Positions 39,232 to 46,973 of a stretch of DNA of 64,000 nucleotides are shown piece by piece. The DNA lies in NCBI RefSeq assembly GCF_008369165.1, contig NZ_VOBA01000001.1, forward strand, positions 2,225,630 through 2,289,629, given 5' to 3'. The notes under the pieces were generated by a model, which made no database searches, was not told the origin of the DNA, and saw only the letters and a list, made by a program, of their open reading frames with translations. The translations under genes and the position numbers were made by a program. The DNA comes from Dietzia sp. ANT_WB102. GTDB taxonomy: Bacteria > Actinomycetota > Actinomycetes > Mycobacteriales > Mycobacteriaceae. The first letter of the stretch is position 1; every line of letters starts with the position of its first letter.

Positions 39232-39927
39232 ATGGCACGCCTTGATTACAAGAAGCTCAACTCGACTCTGCGGTATCTGATGTTCTCCGTTTTCACGGTG
39301 ACGCCGGGTCAACTCGGGGAGGACCGGGCCGCGGTCGCTGCGGACCTCGAGACGTTCCTCGCCCGCTACGACGGCACGGACGTGGTGGTCCGGGGCCTGT
39401 ACGACATCTCCGGCCTGCGCGCCGAGGCCGACTTCATGTTCTGGACCCACGCCGAGCACATCGAGGACCTCCAGCAGTTCTACAACGAGTTCCGCCGCAC
39501 CACCATCCTTGGCCGGGCCAGCACCACCTACTGGTCCAACACCGCACTGCACCGCCCCGCAGAGTTCAACAAGAGCCACATCCCGGCGTTCCTCGCCGAG
39601 GAGGAGCCTGGCGCCTACGTCTCCGTCTACCCGTTCGTGCGCTCCTACGAGTGGTACTTGCTGCCCGACGAGGAACGGCGCCAGATCCTCGCCCAGCACG
39701 GCCGCGCGGCCCGCGAGTATCCGGACGTGCGAGCCAACACCGTGCCGGCCTTCACACTCGGGGATTACGAATGGATCCTGGCCTTCGAGGCCCCGCAGCT
39801 CGACCGCATCGTCGACCTCATGCGCGAGATGCGCGCGACCGAGGCCCGTCGGCACGTGCGCGAGGAGATCCCGTTCTTCACCGGGCCGCGTGTCACCGCC
39901 GAACAGTTGGCCGCCGCGTTGCCCTGA
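39232..39927 (+). CDS. hemQ: Heme-forming coproheme decarboxylase HemQ
   Basis: A 231-residue chlorite-dismutase-fold protein that decarboxylates coproheme to heme b. [15 protein letters not shown], the [18 protein letters not shown] strand, [30 protein letters not shown] and the [41 protein letters not shown] end are all typical. The tyrosine in [13 protein letters not shown] region is the expected redox residue. Corresponds to Rv2676c. A strong terminator follows. Confidence 0.95.
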   Translation: MARLDYKKLNSTLRYLMFSVFTVTPGQLGEDRAAVAADLETFLARYDGTDVVVRGLYDISGLRAEADFMFWTHAEHIEDLQQFYNEFRRTTILGRASTTYWSNTALHRPAEFNKSHIPAFLAEEEPGAYVSVYPFVRSYEWYLLPDEERRQILAQHGRAAREYPDVRANTVPAFTLGDYEWILAFEAPQLDRIVDLMREMRATEARRHVREEIPFFTGPRVTAEQLAAALP

Positions 39928-39975
39928 GCTTCGATGCATTGCGACGGCGTGCGTCTCAACTGACAGTCAACACAC

Positions 39976-40017
39976 ACGAGAGGGCCGACCGGGACGTGTC
40001 CCGGGCGGCCCTCTCGT
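39976..40017. terminator. Hairpin terminator between hemQ and msrB
   Basis: A 12-bp stem (39976-39987 with 40006-40017) continued, past one mismatch, by a second GC stem gives a 42-base hairpin; TCTTTCT follows on the plus strand. It can serve both convergent genes. Confidence 0.8.
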
Positions 40018-40037
40018 CTTTCTCGCCCTCGGCGAGC

Positions 40038-40472
40038 TCAGTCCTCGACCGTCTCCAGTGTCATGCTCAGGGAGTTGATGCAGTACCGCAGGTCAGTGGG
40101 GGTCCCGTAGCCTTCGCCGGCGAACACATGGCCTAAGTGGCCGTGGCAATTGGCGCAGATCACCTCAGTGCGGGTCATGCCGAGCGAGCTGTCGGTGCGC
40201 TCGATGACGGCGTCGTTCGCGAGTGGGGTGAAGAACGAGGGCCAGCCGCAATTGGACGCAAATTTGGCATCGCTGCGGAATAGCTCCGCGCCGCAACCGC
40301 GGCAGCGGTACACGCCTTCGGTCATGGTCTCGTTGTACTCGCCGGTGAAGGGCCGCTCGGTCCCGGCCTGCCGTAGTACCTGGTATTCCTCCGGGCTGAG
40401 GCGGCGACGCCACTCGGCGTCATCCAACGTGAAGTCCGGCCGGGGGGTGTGGGTATCGGTGGGCTTACTCAT
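40038..40472 (-). CDS. msrB: Peptide-methionine (R)-S-oxide reductase
   Basis: A 144-residue enzyme repairing methionine-R-sulfoxide. The zinc cysteines are in [11 protein letters not shown] and [13 protein letters not shown]; the catalytic cysteine is C131 in [20 protein letters not shown] and [13 protein letters not shown] are conserved. ATG 40472 lies nine bases after the aftC stop on the same strand, as in M. tuberculosis (Rv2673-Rv2674). Confidence 0.96.
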   Translation of the reverse strand: MSKPTDTHTPRPDFTLDDAEWRRRLSPEEYQVLRQAGTERPFTGEYNETMTEGVYRCRGCGAELFRSDAKFASNCGWPSFFTPLANDAVIERTDSSLGMTRTEVICANCHGHLGHVFAGEGYGTPTDLRYCINSLSMTLETVED

Positions 40473-40481
40473 GTCCGCAGG

Positions 40482-41678
40482 CTACGCCGACACGGGAGCC
40501 GGTGCGATCCGCTCATGGCGGTGGGGGTCGGTGCGGCGCCACAGCAACACCACGACGATCGTGGCCAGTAGCAGCATCCACCCCAGGGTCGGGTGGGCGA
40601 ACTCCAATAGTCGTCCGTAGTACGGCCAGCGAGCGGACTCCCAGAAGTCGAGGGTGAAGAAGCCGTACGCCGCGAGCCACGCCGGCCAGTTTCGCACCAG
40701 AGACTTGTCCAACACGACGGTAAGCATGAGGGGGATGAGCATCATCGAGTAGTACATCTGCCCGAGTGTCGAGACCAGGAACACCCCGGTGAGCACGACC
40801 CCAGAGGTGGTGGCCAACCACAGCACCTCATTGTTGTGGCGGTAGTCCATCAGGAGCCACACTGCGACGAGGGTCGCCACCACGACCAGGATGCGGGCCA
40901 CCAGGATGAGTGGCTCGGGGACACCGTAGTAGAGGCCCAGCCCAGCGATCGAACTGTTGTAGTAGTCACGGACCTCACCCATGTACACCAGCGTGGTGCC
41001 AAGGTAACTGCGCGCGTCGACAGTGAGGGCCCAGCCCGCGGCCATGGCGACCGCGGGAATCGCGGCCGCCGTGACGAAGGGCTGCCACTGCTTGCGAATC
41101 AGAGGCAGGACGAGCAAAGGGGCGAGCATCGGTTTGATGGCCAGGGACAGACCGAGGGCCGCGCCTGCCCACCACAGGCGCCGTCGGTGCAGCAAGTAGA
41201 GGAACGTCACTTGGCAAAGGAAGATCACGCCGTTGACGTTGGTGAAGACGAGGGTATTGCTGACGGCTTCGGTGCAGAACGCCGCCAACAGGATGGCGGG
41301 GGCGGCGAACGACCGGACGTCGAGGTCGAACAGTCGCATGAGCAGCCACAGTGCCGCGATAATCGCTGCAGTGTTGATGAGGATGAACAGCCACCGCGCC
41401 AGGGTGTAGTCACCGATCATTCCGAACGGTGACAGCACGAGCGTGCCGCTGGGGGCGTAGAGGTAGTGCGGTTGGACCGTGAGCAGGTTTTCGGTGTACA
41501 CCGGCTCACCGCCCAGGAAACGCCTGGTGGCGGCATAGACGGTTCCGAAGTCGTTCGTGATGGAACCGTTGACGGCTTTGATCAGGACGCGGTGGATGAC
41601 GGTCATGATCGCCAGAGGCCACAAGACGTGGGCGAGGACGCGGGTCACGGTCGTCGTACTTCGGGTGGGCAGCGGCAC
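40482..41678 (-). CDS. aftC: Arabinofuranosyltransferase AftC-like GT-C enzyme (GT87, DUF2029)
   Basis: A 398-residue membrane protein with about ten hydrophobic helices. The first periplasmic loop holds NDFGTVYAATRRFLGGEPVY, with the acidic residue expected for decaprenyl-phosphate-arabinose-dependent transferases, and LSLAIKPMLAPLLVLPL is a DUF2029 hallmark. Family and gene order (msrB on one side, TAP-like and ribD-like on the other) match Rv2673, which makes alpha-1,3 branches in arabinogalactan and lipoarabinomannan. GTG 41678. Its presence supports a mycolata host. Confidence 0.85.
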   Translation of the reverse strand: MPLPTRSTTTVTRVLAHVLWPLAIMTVIHRVLIKAVNGSITNDFGTVYAATRRFLGGEPVYTENLLTVQPHYLYAPSGTLVLSPFGMIGDYTLARWLFILINTAAIIAALWLLMRLFDLDVRSFAAPAILLAAFCTEAVSNTLVFTNVNGVIFLCQVTFLYLLHRRRLWWAGAALGLSLAIKPMLAPLLVLPLIRKQWQPFVTAAAIPAVAMAAGWALTVDARSYLGTTLVYMGEVRDYYNSSIAGLGLYYGVPEPLILVARILVVVATLVAVWLLMDYRHNNEVLWLATTSGVVLTGVFLVSTLGQMYYSMMLIPLMLTVVLDKSLVRNWPAWLAAYGFFTLDFWESARWPYYGRLLEFAHPTLGWMLLLATIVVVLLWRRTDPHRHERIAPAPVSA

Positions 41679-41731
41679 GCCTGGCAGGGTACCGCCTGCG
41701 CTCGTCCGGTCGAGCGAGGCGCCCCGGTCAA

Positions 41732-43258
41732 TCAGGACGGGCAGGCCGTGAGTTCCTCGGCCGCGTTGGGATCATCGAGGAAGGCGACGATCGCCGTCCT
41801 GGCGCAGTCGGAGTGCAGGACCACCCGTGACCCGGGGGCGCCCCAGGTCACGGACCGCACCTCGGCGGCTCCGGCGGCGGTGAGCGCGCCGGCGGTCGGT
41901 TCAAGTGCGGCTGCCCCGGCCCGCGGGTCGGCGATCCCGCCGAGCAGCAGTACCGGGACGTCGGGGGGCAGGGCCACCGGGGATTCGCCGGGCACGGGCC
42001 AGGTGGAGCATGCGGACAGTTGAGCAGCCAGGATCTCCCCGAACGGAGGGGTCTGCGCCCATTCGGCCCGAAGCTCCTCCACGCGGTTGACCGGTACCCG
42101 TTGAGCCAGGTCCGAGCAGCCGGCCACGTAGGGGAGCGATGTGCCGGCGATATCGGCGGCTCGGTCCCGGACGCTGGTCGGGATCTCACCCGGAGCGGCA
42201 GCCACCAGGTCCCCCAGGAGGGCGTCTCCCCGCGAGGGGTCGGCGGCGGACGCGCCGGACAGGTCAGTCAACGCGGAGCGGATCGTGTCGGACAACAGCG
42301 CCGCCGGTACCGTCGCGCCGGGATCGCGGGCGCGGTCCAGCGCACGCGTCACGGCCTGCACCTTCTCGTCGGCATCCCCCGGTCCACACTCTGCTCGGGT
42401 GCACGACGCGGCCCAGAGCCGCAGCGCGGCGTCGGAGCCGTCGAGTGCGGCGCGGGCGTGTGTCTCCTGGTCCCCGCCGGCGGGGGCGGGGGAGTCGAGC
42501 ACCAGCAGGGACAGCCGGCCGGGGTGCGTGCTGGCGTACGCCAGTGCGGTCCGGGCACCGGTGCCGATCCCCATCAGGGCCAGTCCGGGAACGTCCCATT
42601 GGAGACGGAGCCGTTCGAGGTCCTCGGCGGCGCCAGCGGAGCCGAATTGCAGTTCACGACCCTGGAGCTGGTCCGTGCAGGACTGCGAAGTGTCAGCGAG
42701 GTCGCCGCGCAGTTCTGGCGATCCGGGGTCGGTACCCCGGTCCGCCAACTGGTCAAGCGTTCGGCGTGCAGGGAACGAAAGGCACGCACCTGCGGGCCCG
42801 GTCCGTCCCCGGTGGTCGACAACGACCAGGGGCCTGGCGTCGACAAGTTCGGGGCCGGAGGAGGCGAGCCGGGCGGCGATGGTCTCCGCTGGTGTTTCGG
42901 GTCCAGCGACAACGACGAGGGGCGCCGCATCGGCCGGTGTGACGGTCGAAGTGAGTCGCACGACGGGGGTATCCCCGAGCAGCGAGCACTCGACGGTGGT
43001 GGCCTCCGGGATCCCGGGGGCGCGGCCGCCCGCGCAGGACCTCCACGCCAGATCGGAACGCGGCGCGAGCCAGTCCGGGCGATCTGCGGTGTCCGGGATC
43101 GCGTTGCCCCCCGCTTCGTACCCTGGACCGTCCCCGGTTGCCAGTCGCGGTCCCGTCGCGGGCAGCGGAGCACACGCGGCCATCGTGACGGTCACGGCCG
43201 CAAGCCCCGCACCGAATGCTCGGACACGCCGGATCCGCCGAACTGAAGGGCCCTTCAC
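41732..43258 (-). CDS. TAP-like alpha/beta-hydrolase lipoprotein, nucleophile apparently lost
   Basis: A 508-residue exported protein of the tripeptidyl-aminopeptidase-like family (Rv2672 position). It starts with a basic stretch and a hydrophobic signal ending TMAAC, so C29 is probably lipidated. The Asp (VLLLGGIADPRAG) and His (VVLHSDCARTAIVAFL) regions of the TAP C-terminal domain are present. In the nucleophile elbow, usually GxSxG, the sequence reads GIGTG: residue 232 is Gly where Ser is expected. The protein may be inactive or act differently. GTG 43258 overlaps the upstream stop (GTGA). Confidence 0.8.
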   Translation of the reverse strand: MKGPSVRRIRRVRAFGAGLAAVTVTMAACAPLPATGPRLATGDGPGYEAGGNAIPDTADRPDWLAPRSDLAWRSCAGGRAPGIPEATTVECSLLGDTPVVRLTSTVTPADAAPLVVVAGPETPAETIAARLASSGPELVDARPLVVVDHRGRTGPAGACLSFPARRTLDQLADRGTDPGSPELRGDLADTSQSCTDQLQGRELQFGSAGAAEDLERLRLQWDVPGLALMGIGTGARTALAYASTHPGRLSLLVLDSPAPAGGDQETHARAALDGSDAALRLWAASCTRAECGPGDADEKVQAVTRALDRARDPGATVPAALLSDTIRSALTDLSGASAADPSRGDALLGDLVAAAPGEIPTSVRDRAADIAGTSLPYVAGCSDLAQRVPVNRVEELRAEWAQTPPFGEILAAQLSACSTWPVPGESPVALPPDVPVLLLGGIADPRAGAAALEPTAGALTAAGAAEVRSVTWGAPGSRVVLHSDCARTAIVAFLDDPNAAEELTACPS

Positions 43259-44001
43259 CCGTCGTTCCTGGAGATCACCCAGCGGGTGTAAAGCCCACCG
43301 CGAGGGCATGTGAACGCTGCGGCGACGCGCATCGGAACCCGGGTGATTACGGGGCCCGTTGCCAGCGAGGAATCGTCGCCCCCGACGATGAGTTCGGGCG
43401 CCACCGACAAGATGAGTTCGTCGATAGCGCCCTCGCGCAGGAGCGCACCGAGCAGCCGCGGACCGCCCTCGAACGCCACTTCGTTGGCACCGAAATGCGA
43501 GGCGATCGACCGGATCGAGGAGCGCAGCGGCCCCGGGTCGAGGACGTGGACCGTGACCCCCTGCTCACGGGCTTCCTCAAGTCGGTCGGCGGGCACCCCG
43601 TGTGCGGCGAGCACCTGCAGACCGTTGCCAGTGCGGGCGCAGTGCTCGATCACCGCATCGCTCAGGTTGCGGGAAAGCACCAGGACCACGGGCGGGGGAC
43701 CGGGCCGCCTGTCCGCCCAGACGGCTGAGGTCCGGGCGGGGCCGTAGTCCTCGGCGAGGACGGTTCCCGAGCCCACCAGGATCAGATCGGCGCGGGCCCG
43801 CATCGCGTCGTAGACGAGCTTGTCCGTCGGCGTGCCTAGGCCGCCGCTGTGCCCGTCGACTGTCGTGGTGCCGTCCACGGAGGAGATCATCACTGCCCGG
43901 ATGCACGGCACGGCCAGGCCCGGCTCGGGGTCTAGCGCCGCCCACAAGGTGTCGAGGGACGCCGGGTCGTCGTCGAGCACGGTGAGTCGTGTCGTGTGCA
44001 C
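43255..44001 (-). CDS. RibD C-terminal domain reductase (Rv2671-like)
   Basis: A 248-residue reductase of the RibD/dihydrofolate-reductase fold: IRAVMISSVDGTTTVDGHSGGLGTPTDKLVYDAMRARADLILVGSGTVLAEDYGPA is the classic N-terminal region, and VAFEGGPRLLGALLREGAIDELILSVAPEL the C-terminal one. There is no deaminase domain and no rib operon nearby. The M. tuberculosis counterpart was reported to have dihydrofolate reductase activity, so folate or pterin reduction is as likely as riboflavin synthesis. GTG 44001 has AAGGAG six bases upstream. First gene of a minus-strand chain with the lipoprotein, aftC and msrB. Confidence 0.88.
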   Translation of the reverse strand: MHTTRLTVLDDDPASLDTLWAALDPEPGLAVPCIRAVMISSVDGTTTVDGHSGGLGTPTDKLVYDAMRARADLILVGSGTVLAEDYGPARTSAVWADRRPGPPPVVLVLSRNLSDAVIEHCARTGNGLQVLAAHGVPADRLEEAREQGVTVHVLDPGPLRSSIRSIASHFGANEVAFEGGPRLLGALLREGAIDELILSVAPELIVGGDDSSLATGPVITRVPMRVAAAFTCPRGGLYTRWVISRNDG

Positions 44002-44036
44002 CTCGGACTCCTTCTGTTCTGCCGCCGGATGCCCCC

Positions 44037-44046
44037 ACGATAGGCT
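44037..44046. promoter_or_regulatory. Overlapping divergent -10 elements of zapE and the ribD-like gene
   Basis: TAGGCT (44041-44046, plus) lies six bases before ATG 44053; TATCGT on the minus strand (44037-44042) shares two bases with it and lies 35 bases before GTG 44001. One site may fire in both directions. Confidence 0.45.
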
Positions 44047-44052
44047 CTGCGC

Positions 44053-45069
44053 ATGGTCTCTCGCCTCGTTGACGTCACCCCGGTGGTCCCCGCCGATCAG
44101 CTCGTGGCACAGATGGTTCCGCCGTCGATGTTCGACGACGTCAGTTTCGACTCCTACATTCCGGACCCCGCACAGCCGTCGCAGGCCGCCGCTGTCAAGG
44201 CGTGCCGCGAGTTCGCAGAGACAGTGGTGGCCCGCCGTTCGCCCAAGAAAGGGCTTTTCGGCAGGCGCCCCAAGCCGGTCCAGGGGACCGGCATTTATCT
44301 CGATGGCGGATTCGGCGTGGGCAAGACCCACCTACTGACGTCGATTTACCACACGTGTCCCGAGCCCAAGGCGTTCGGAACATTCGTCGAGCTGACCCAT
44401 GTTGTGGGTGCACTCGGCTTCAACCGGGCGGTTGAGGAACTCTCCGGACATTCCGTTCTGTGCATTGACGAGTTCGAGCTCGACGACCCGGGTGACACCA
44501 TGCTGGTGTCTCGCCTGCTCGCCGAGCTCACCACCGCCGGGGTCAGTGTCGCGGCCACGTCCAACACGTTGCCCGAGCAGCTGGGGGAGGGCAGGTTCGC
44601 GGCCAAGGACTTCATGCGGGAGATCCGCAAGATGTCGGGGATCTTCGAGTCGATCCGGGTCGACGGGCCCGACTACCGGCACCGGAATCTCCCGCCCGCG
44701 CCGGACCCAATGAGCGACACCGAGCTCGAGGCCGACGCGTCTGCGGTGCCTGGTGCAACACTGGACGATTTCAACGCCCTGTGCCAGCACCTGTCGACAC
44801 TGCACCCGTCCAAGTACAACCGCCTCGTCGACGGCGTCACCAGGGTCTGCCTTCGCGGGGTCGCGCCGTTGCCGGACCAGTCGATAGCTTTGCGTATGGT
44901 CGTCCTCGCGGACCGGCTCTACGACGCGGGAATCCCAGTGCGCAACTCCGGCGACAAACTGGATGAGATCTTCACTGACGAGATGATCGCCGGTGGCTAC
45001 CGGAAGAAGTACCTGCGCGCGACATCTCGGCTCCTCGCGCTGTCGCGTTTCGAGACCGTCGGGGGTTGA
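44053..45069 (+). CDS. zapE: Cell division ATPase ZapE (AFG1 family)
   Basis: A 338-residue AFG1/ZapE AAA ATPase (Rv2670c position). Walker A GGFGVGKT is at residues 85-92 and the Walker B stretch SVLCIDEFELDDPGDTML follows; VAATSNTLPEQLGEGRF is the sensor region. ZapE helps Z-ring constriction in E. coli; mitochondrial AFG1 helps degrade respiratory subunits, so either role is possible. ATG 44053 is leaderless by the -10 spacing. Confidence 0.93.
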   Translation: MVSRLVDVTPVVPADQLVAQMVPPSMFDDVSFDSYIPDPAQPSQAAAVKACREFAETVVARRSPKKGLFGRRPKPVQGTGIYLDGGFGVGKTHLLTSIYHTCPEPKAFGTFVELTHVVGALGFNRAVEELSGHSVLCIDEFELDDPGDTMLVSRLLAELTTAGVSVAATSNTLPEQLGEGRFAAKDFMREIRKMSGIFESIRVDGPDYRHRNLPPAPDPMSDTELEADASAVPGATLDDFNALCQHLSTLHPSKYNRLVDGVTRVCLRGVAPLPDQSIALRMVVLADRLYDAGIPVRNSGDKLDEIFTDEMIAGGYRKKYLRATSRLLALSRFETVGG

Positions 45070-45084
45070 TCGGCAGGGCGTCTC

Positions 45085-45618
45085 TCAGAGCGTCAGCTCG
45101 TATACGACGTCGGTGTTGGCGACCCCGCCCACGTCGAAGATCCGGTGACCGCGGACCACGAACCCGTGCTTGACGTAGAACCTGCGAGCCCGGGCATTAG
45201 CGACGTTGGTTGCCAACCACATGCTCTGGGCGCCCGAGGCCTTGCTCCGCCGGCACACCTCGGCGAGCATCTCGGACGCGATCCCCGCACCGTGATGGTC
45301 GGGAGAGACGTAGAACTTGCTGATCCCCACCGTGGGCTGGTGGACGAGCTGGTCCGCGCAGGTCGCGTCCATCTCGGTGCCGGCGATGAGCAGGACGTAC
45401 CCCACAATGTCACCACCCGCCTCGCGCGCCATCAGGAGATCGTGCCCCGGCGCGTCCAAGTGAGCCCTGAACGCCTCCGGGCTGAGGTGCTCGGCGATGA
45501 ATGCACCGATCTCCTCGGTCGCCAGTTCCGGCGGGCACGCCAGCGGGAAAGTCCGGGCCGCCAGCGCCGAGATCGTGTCGAGGTCGGCCCGAGTGGCGTC
45601 TACCAGTCGTACGGTCAC
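45085..45618 (-). CDS. GNAT family N-acetyltransferase
   Basis: A 177-residue acetyltransferase. The acetyl-CoA loop is VSPDHHGAGIASEMLAEV (Q/RxxGxG/A type) and the C-terminal NARARRFYVKHGFVVRG strand-helix is conserved. It matches the position of Rv2669. Substrate unknown. GTG 45618 has TAGGCT six bases upstream. Convergent with zapE. Confidence 0.88.
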   Translation of the reverse strand: MTVRLVDATRADLDTISALAARTFPLACPPELATEEIGAFIAEHLSPEAFRAHLDAPGHDLLMAREAGGDIVGYVLLIAGTEMDATCADQLVHQPTVGISKFYVSPDHHGAGIASEMLAEVCRRSKASGAQSMWLATNVANARARRFYVKHGFVVRGHRIFDVGGVANTDVVYELTL

Positions 45619-45624
45619 ACCACG

Positions 45625-45630
45625 AGCCTA
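45625..45630 (-). promoter_or_regulatory. Candidate -10 element of the GNAT gene
   Basis: TAGGCT on the minus strand, six bases before GTG 45618: the same hexamer and spacing as at zapE. Confidence 0.5.
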
Positions 45631-45641
45631 TAAGGCGCCGT

Positions 45642-45899
45642 TCAGGCGTGTAGGTGCAGACTCTCGCCCGCACGCACCCCTGAGAACACGCGCCTCTCCG
45701 AGTCGTCGCCGCCACCGAGGACGAGGGTGATCTCGAACGTGTCGTACCCTGTGCGCCGTAGGTCCGCGAGAACCCCCGTGGTGTGACGGAAGTCGACGAC
45801 CCTGCCACGCATGCTGGCGGCATCGGAATGGTCCACCGTCGTCGAATGGTGGAGTCTGGGCGTGACTGACATACCCCGATGATCCTCGAATGACATCAC
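45642..45899 (-). CDS. Small protein of unknown function
   Basis: An 85-codon frame from GTG 45899 (ATG 45896 and ATG 45872 also possible) upstream of the GNAT gene. The second half, RGRVVDFRHTTGVLADLRRTGYDTFEITLVLGGGDDSERRVFSGVRAGESLHLHA, reads like a compact beta-rich domain with regular charge pattern. Not recognised. It fills the gap between the GNAT gene and the tRNA cluster; a chance frame is possible. Confidence 0.45.
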   Translation of the reverse strand: MMSFEDHRGMSVTPRLHHSTTVDHSDAASMRGRVVDFRHTTGVLADLRRTGYDTFEITLVLGGGDDSERRVFSGVRAGESLHLHA

Positions 45900-45950
45900 G
45901 CCGGGGGTACGCTGCGGTACCGAATGGGCGGCAGTACGCCCTTAAATGAC

Positions 45951-45978
45951 GAAAGCCCCGGCCGGGGCCGGGGCTTTC
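45951..45978 (-). terminator. Hairpin terminator of the tRNA cluster
   Basis: An 11-bp stem (45951-45961 with 45968-45978) with a six-base loop just past the 3' end of tRNA-Val on the minus strand. Confidence 0.7.
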
Positions 45979-45984
45979 TCATGG

Positions 45985-46056
45985 TGCGCGATACTGGGAT
46001 TGAACCAGTGACCTCTTCCGTGTCAGGGAAGCGCTCTCCCGCTGAGCTAATCGCGC
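45985..46056 (-). tRNA. tRNA-Val(GAC)
   Basis: Seven-pair acceptor stem GCGCGAT/ATCGCGC, anticodon loop CTGACAC between CTTCC and GGAAG, and T arm GGTTCAATCC. Discriminator A is followed by an encoded CCA (45982-45984). Last of three tRNAs on the minus strand. Confidence 0.95.
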
Positions 46057-46088
46057 GGGCGTCACCGTCCGGACGAGTCCGGACGTGG

Positions 46089-46159
46089 AGGTGGAGACGG
46101 GAATCGAACCCGTGTTGACGGCTTTGCAGGCCGCTGCCTCACCACTCGGCCACTCCACC
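46089..46159 (-). tRNA. tRNA-Cys(GCA)
   Basis: Acceptor GGTGGAG/CTCCACC, anticodon loop CTGCAAA, T arm GGTTCGATTCC, discriminator T (as usual for tRNA-Cys) and encoded CCA at 46086-46088. Middle gene of the minus-strand cluster. Confidence 0.95.
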
Positions 46160-46208
46160 GCAAAGGTATCGAGCCTGGTGAGGACGTCCTGGCTCCTCGA
46201 TCCCTCCG

Positions 46209-46281
46209 AGCGGATGACGGGATTCGAACCCGCGACCCTCACCTTGGCAAGGTGATGCGCTACCAGCTGCGCCACATCCGC
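46209..46281 (-). tRNA. tRNA-Gly(GCC)
   Basis: Acceptor GCGGATG/CATCCGC, anticodon loop TTGCCAA between TCACC and GGTGA, T arm GGTTCGAATCC, discriminator T. CCA is not encoded. First of the three, behind the promoter at 46325-46354. Confidence 0.95.
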
Positions 46282-46324
46282 ACTGCTCTGCAGTTCGCTC
46301 TTGCTCACCGCGTTGCGAGAATGA

Positions 46325-46354
46325 ACACTAGTCGACGACATTCGGCGAACACAA
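46325..46354 (-). promoter_or_regulatory. Promoter of the Gly-Cys-Val tRNA cluster
   Basis: On the minus strand TTGTGT (46349-46354), 18-base spacer, TAGTGT (46325-46330), about 44 bases before tRNA-Gly. Confidence 0.55.
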
Positions 46355-46543
46355 ATCCGGGGTCAGAAATGGAGTGTGAGCTGGCGAAACGTCCTATTTG
46401 ATCCACCGTCGAACACCGGTGCCCGGCGCCGATCTGTGCGGTGTCCGGCTCCACCAGCGCACGAGAAGCGCACCCGGCGGGCCCGTTGACCGGCGAGGTG
46501 GGGCCCCGCGGACGCCTCGTTCACGCGCCCCTCAAGGCCGGAA

Positions 46544-46572
46544 TTGGGCAGGCGCGACAGCCTTGCTACAGT
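46544..46572 (+). promoter_or_regulatory. Promoter of tRNA-Val(CAC)
   Basis: TTGGGC (46544-46549), 17-base spacer, TACAGT (46567-46572), 36 bases before the tRNA. Confidence 0.6.
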
Positions 46573-46608
46573 GTTCCGGTGCCCGGGCGAAGTGTCCTGG
46601 GAACGCGA

Positions 46609-46680
46609 GGTCCTATAGCTCAGCGGAAGAGCGCTCCGTTCACACCGGAGAGGTCACTGGTTCGAACCCAGTTAGGACCA
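46609..46680 (+). tRNA. tRNA-Val(CAC)
   Basis: Acceptor GGTCCTA/TAGGACC, anticodon loop TTCACAC between CTCCG and CGGAG, T arm GGTTCGAACCC, discriminator A; CCA not encoded. A terminator follows ten bases later. Confidence 0.95.
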
Positions 46681-46689
46681 CGATCACGA

Positions 46690-46726
46690 CAAGAACCCCT
46701 CCCGGCGACCTCGGGAGGGGTTCTTG
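46690..46726 (+). terminator. Hairpin terminator after tRNA-Val(CAC)
   Basis: A perfect 15-bp stem (46690-46704 with 46712-46726) and seven-base loop, the strongest hairpin in the window. Confidence 0.9.
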
Positions 46727-46881
46727 CGTTGACGAACCGTCGGGCCCAGGGTGTGAGCCCTTGGGCTCCCCACACCACCTCGACCTCGACGTCCGGAGGA
46801 CGAGATGACGTCGGACCAGATGTCGACCCGCATCCAGGGCGCATCGCTGCGGCGAGCTCCGGGGTTCCGGAAGGGCCCGGG

Positions 46882-46916
46882 TAGCATGGACCGGCCCGGT
46901 CCGTTGCGCGGACCGG
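46882..46916 (+). promoter_or_regulatory. thrS -10 element and leader hairpins
   Basis: TAGCAT (46882-46887) is a candidate -10. Just after it, CCGGTCCG (46896-46903) pairs with CGGACCGG (46909-46916) around five bases, while GGACC (46888-46892) could instead pair with GGTCC (46898-46902); the two pairings exclude each other. The rest of the 46727-46973 region shows no T-box core. Confidence 0.35.
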
Positions 46917-46973
46917 CGTCAACCCGGGTGGCCCACTGTCACCCGACGTCCACTGCCGAGGAGATCGCCCCCC

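Larger units (their letters stand above)
46282..46608. other. Gene-free gap between divergent tRNA genes
   Basis: The 327 bases between tRNA-Gly (-) and tRNA-Val (+) hold the two divergent tRNA promoters described separately. Between them I see no convincing reading frame, repeat or structured RNA. No integrase or duplicated tRNA end marks an insertion. Confidence 0.5.

Noticed and set aside
42020-43246. 408-codon open frame opposite the TAP-like gene
   Set aside because: Glycine/arginine-rich antisense frame without motif, while the minus-strand protein has a signal peptide and hydrolase regions.
46403-46418. TCGAAC half-site in the tRNA gap as a LexA box
   Set aside because: The second half (GTGCCC) matches poorly, and the neighbours are tRNA genes.
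45985-46680. tRNA cluster as an integration site of a mobile element
   Set aside because: No integrase, no duplicated tRNA 3' end and no foreign-looking genes on either side.
46727-46973. T-box riboswitch before thrS
   Set aside because: No T-box core or specifier stem-loop pattern is visible; only simple hairpins.
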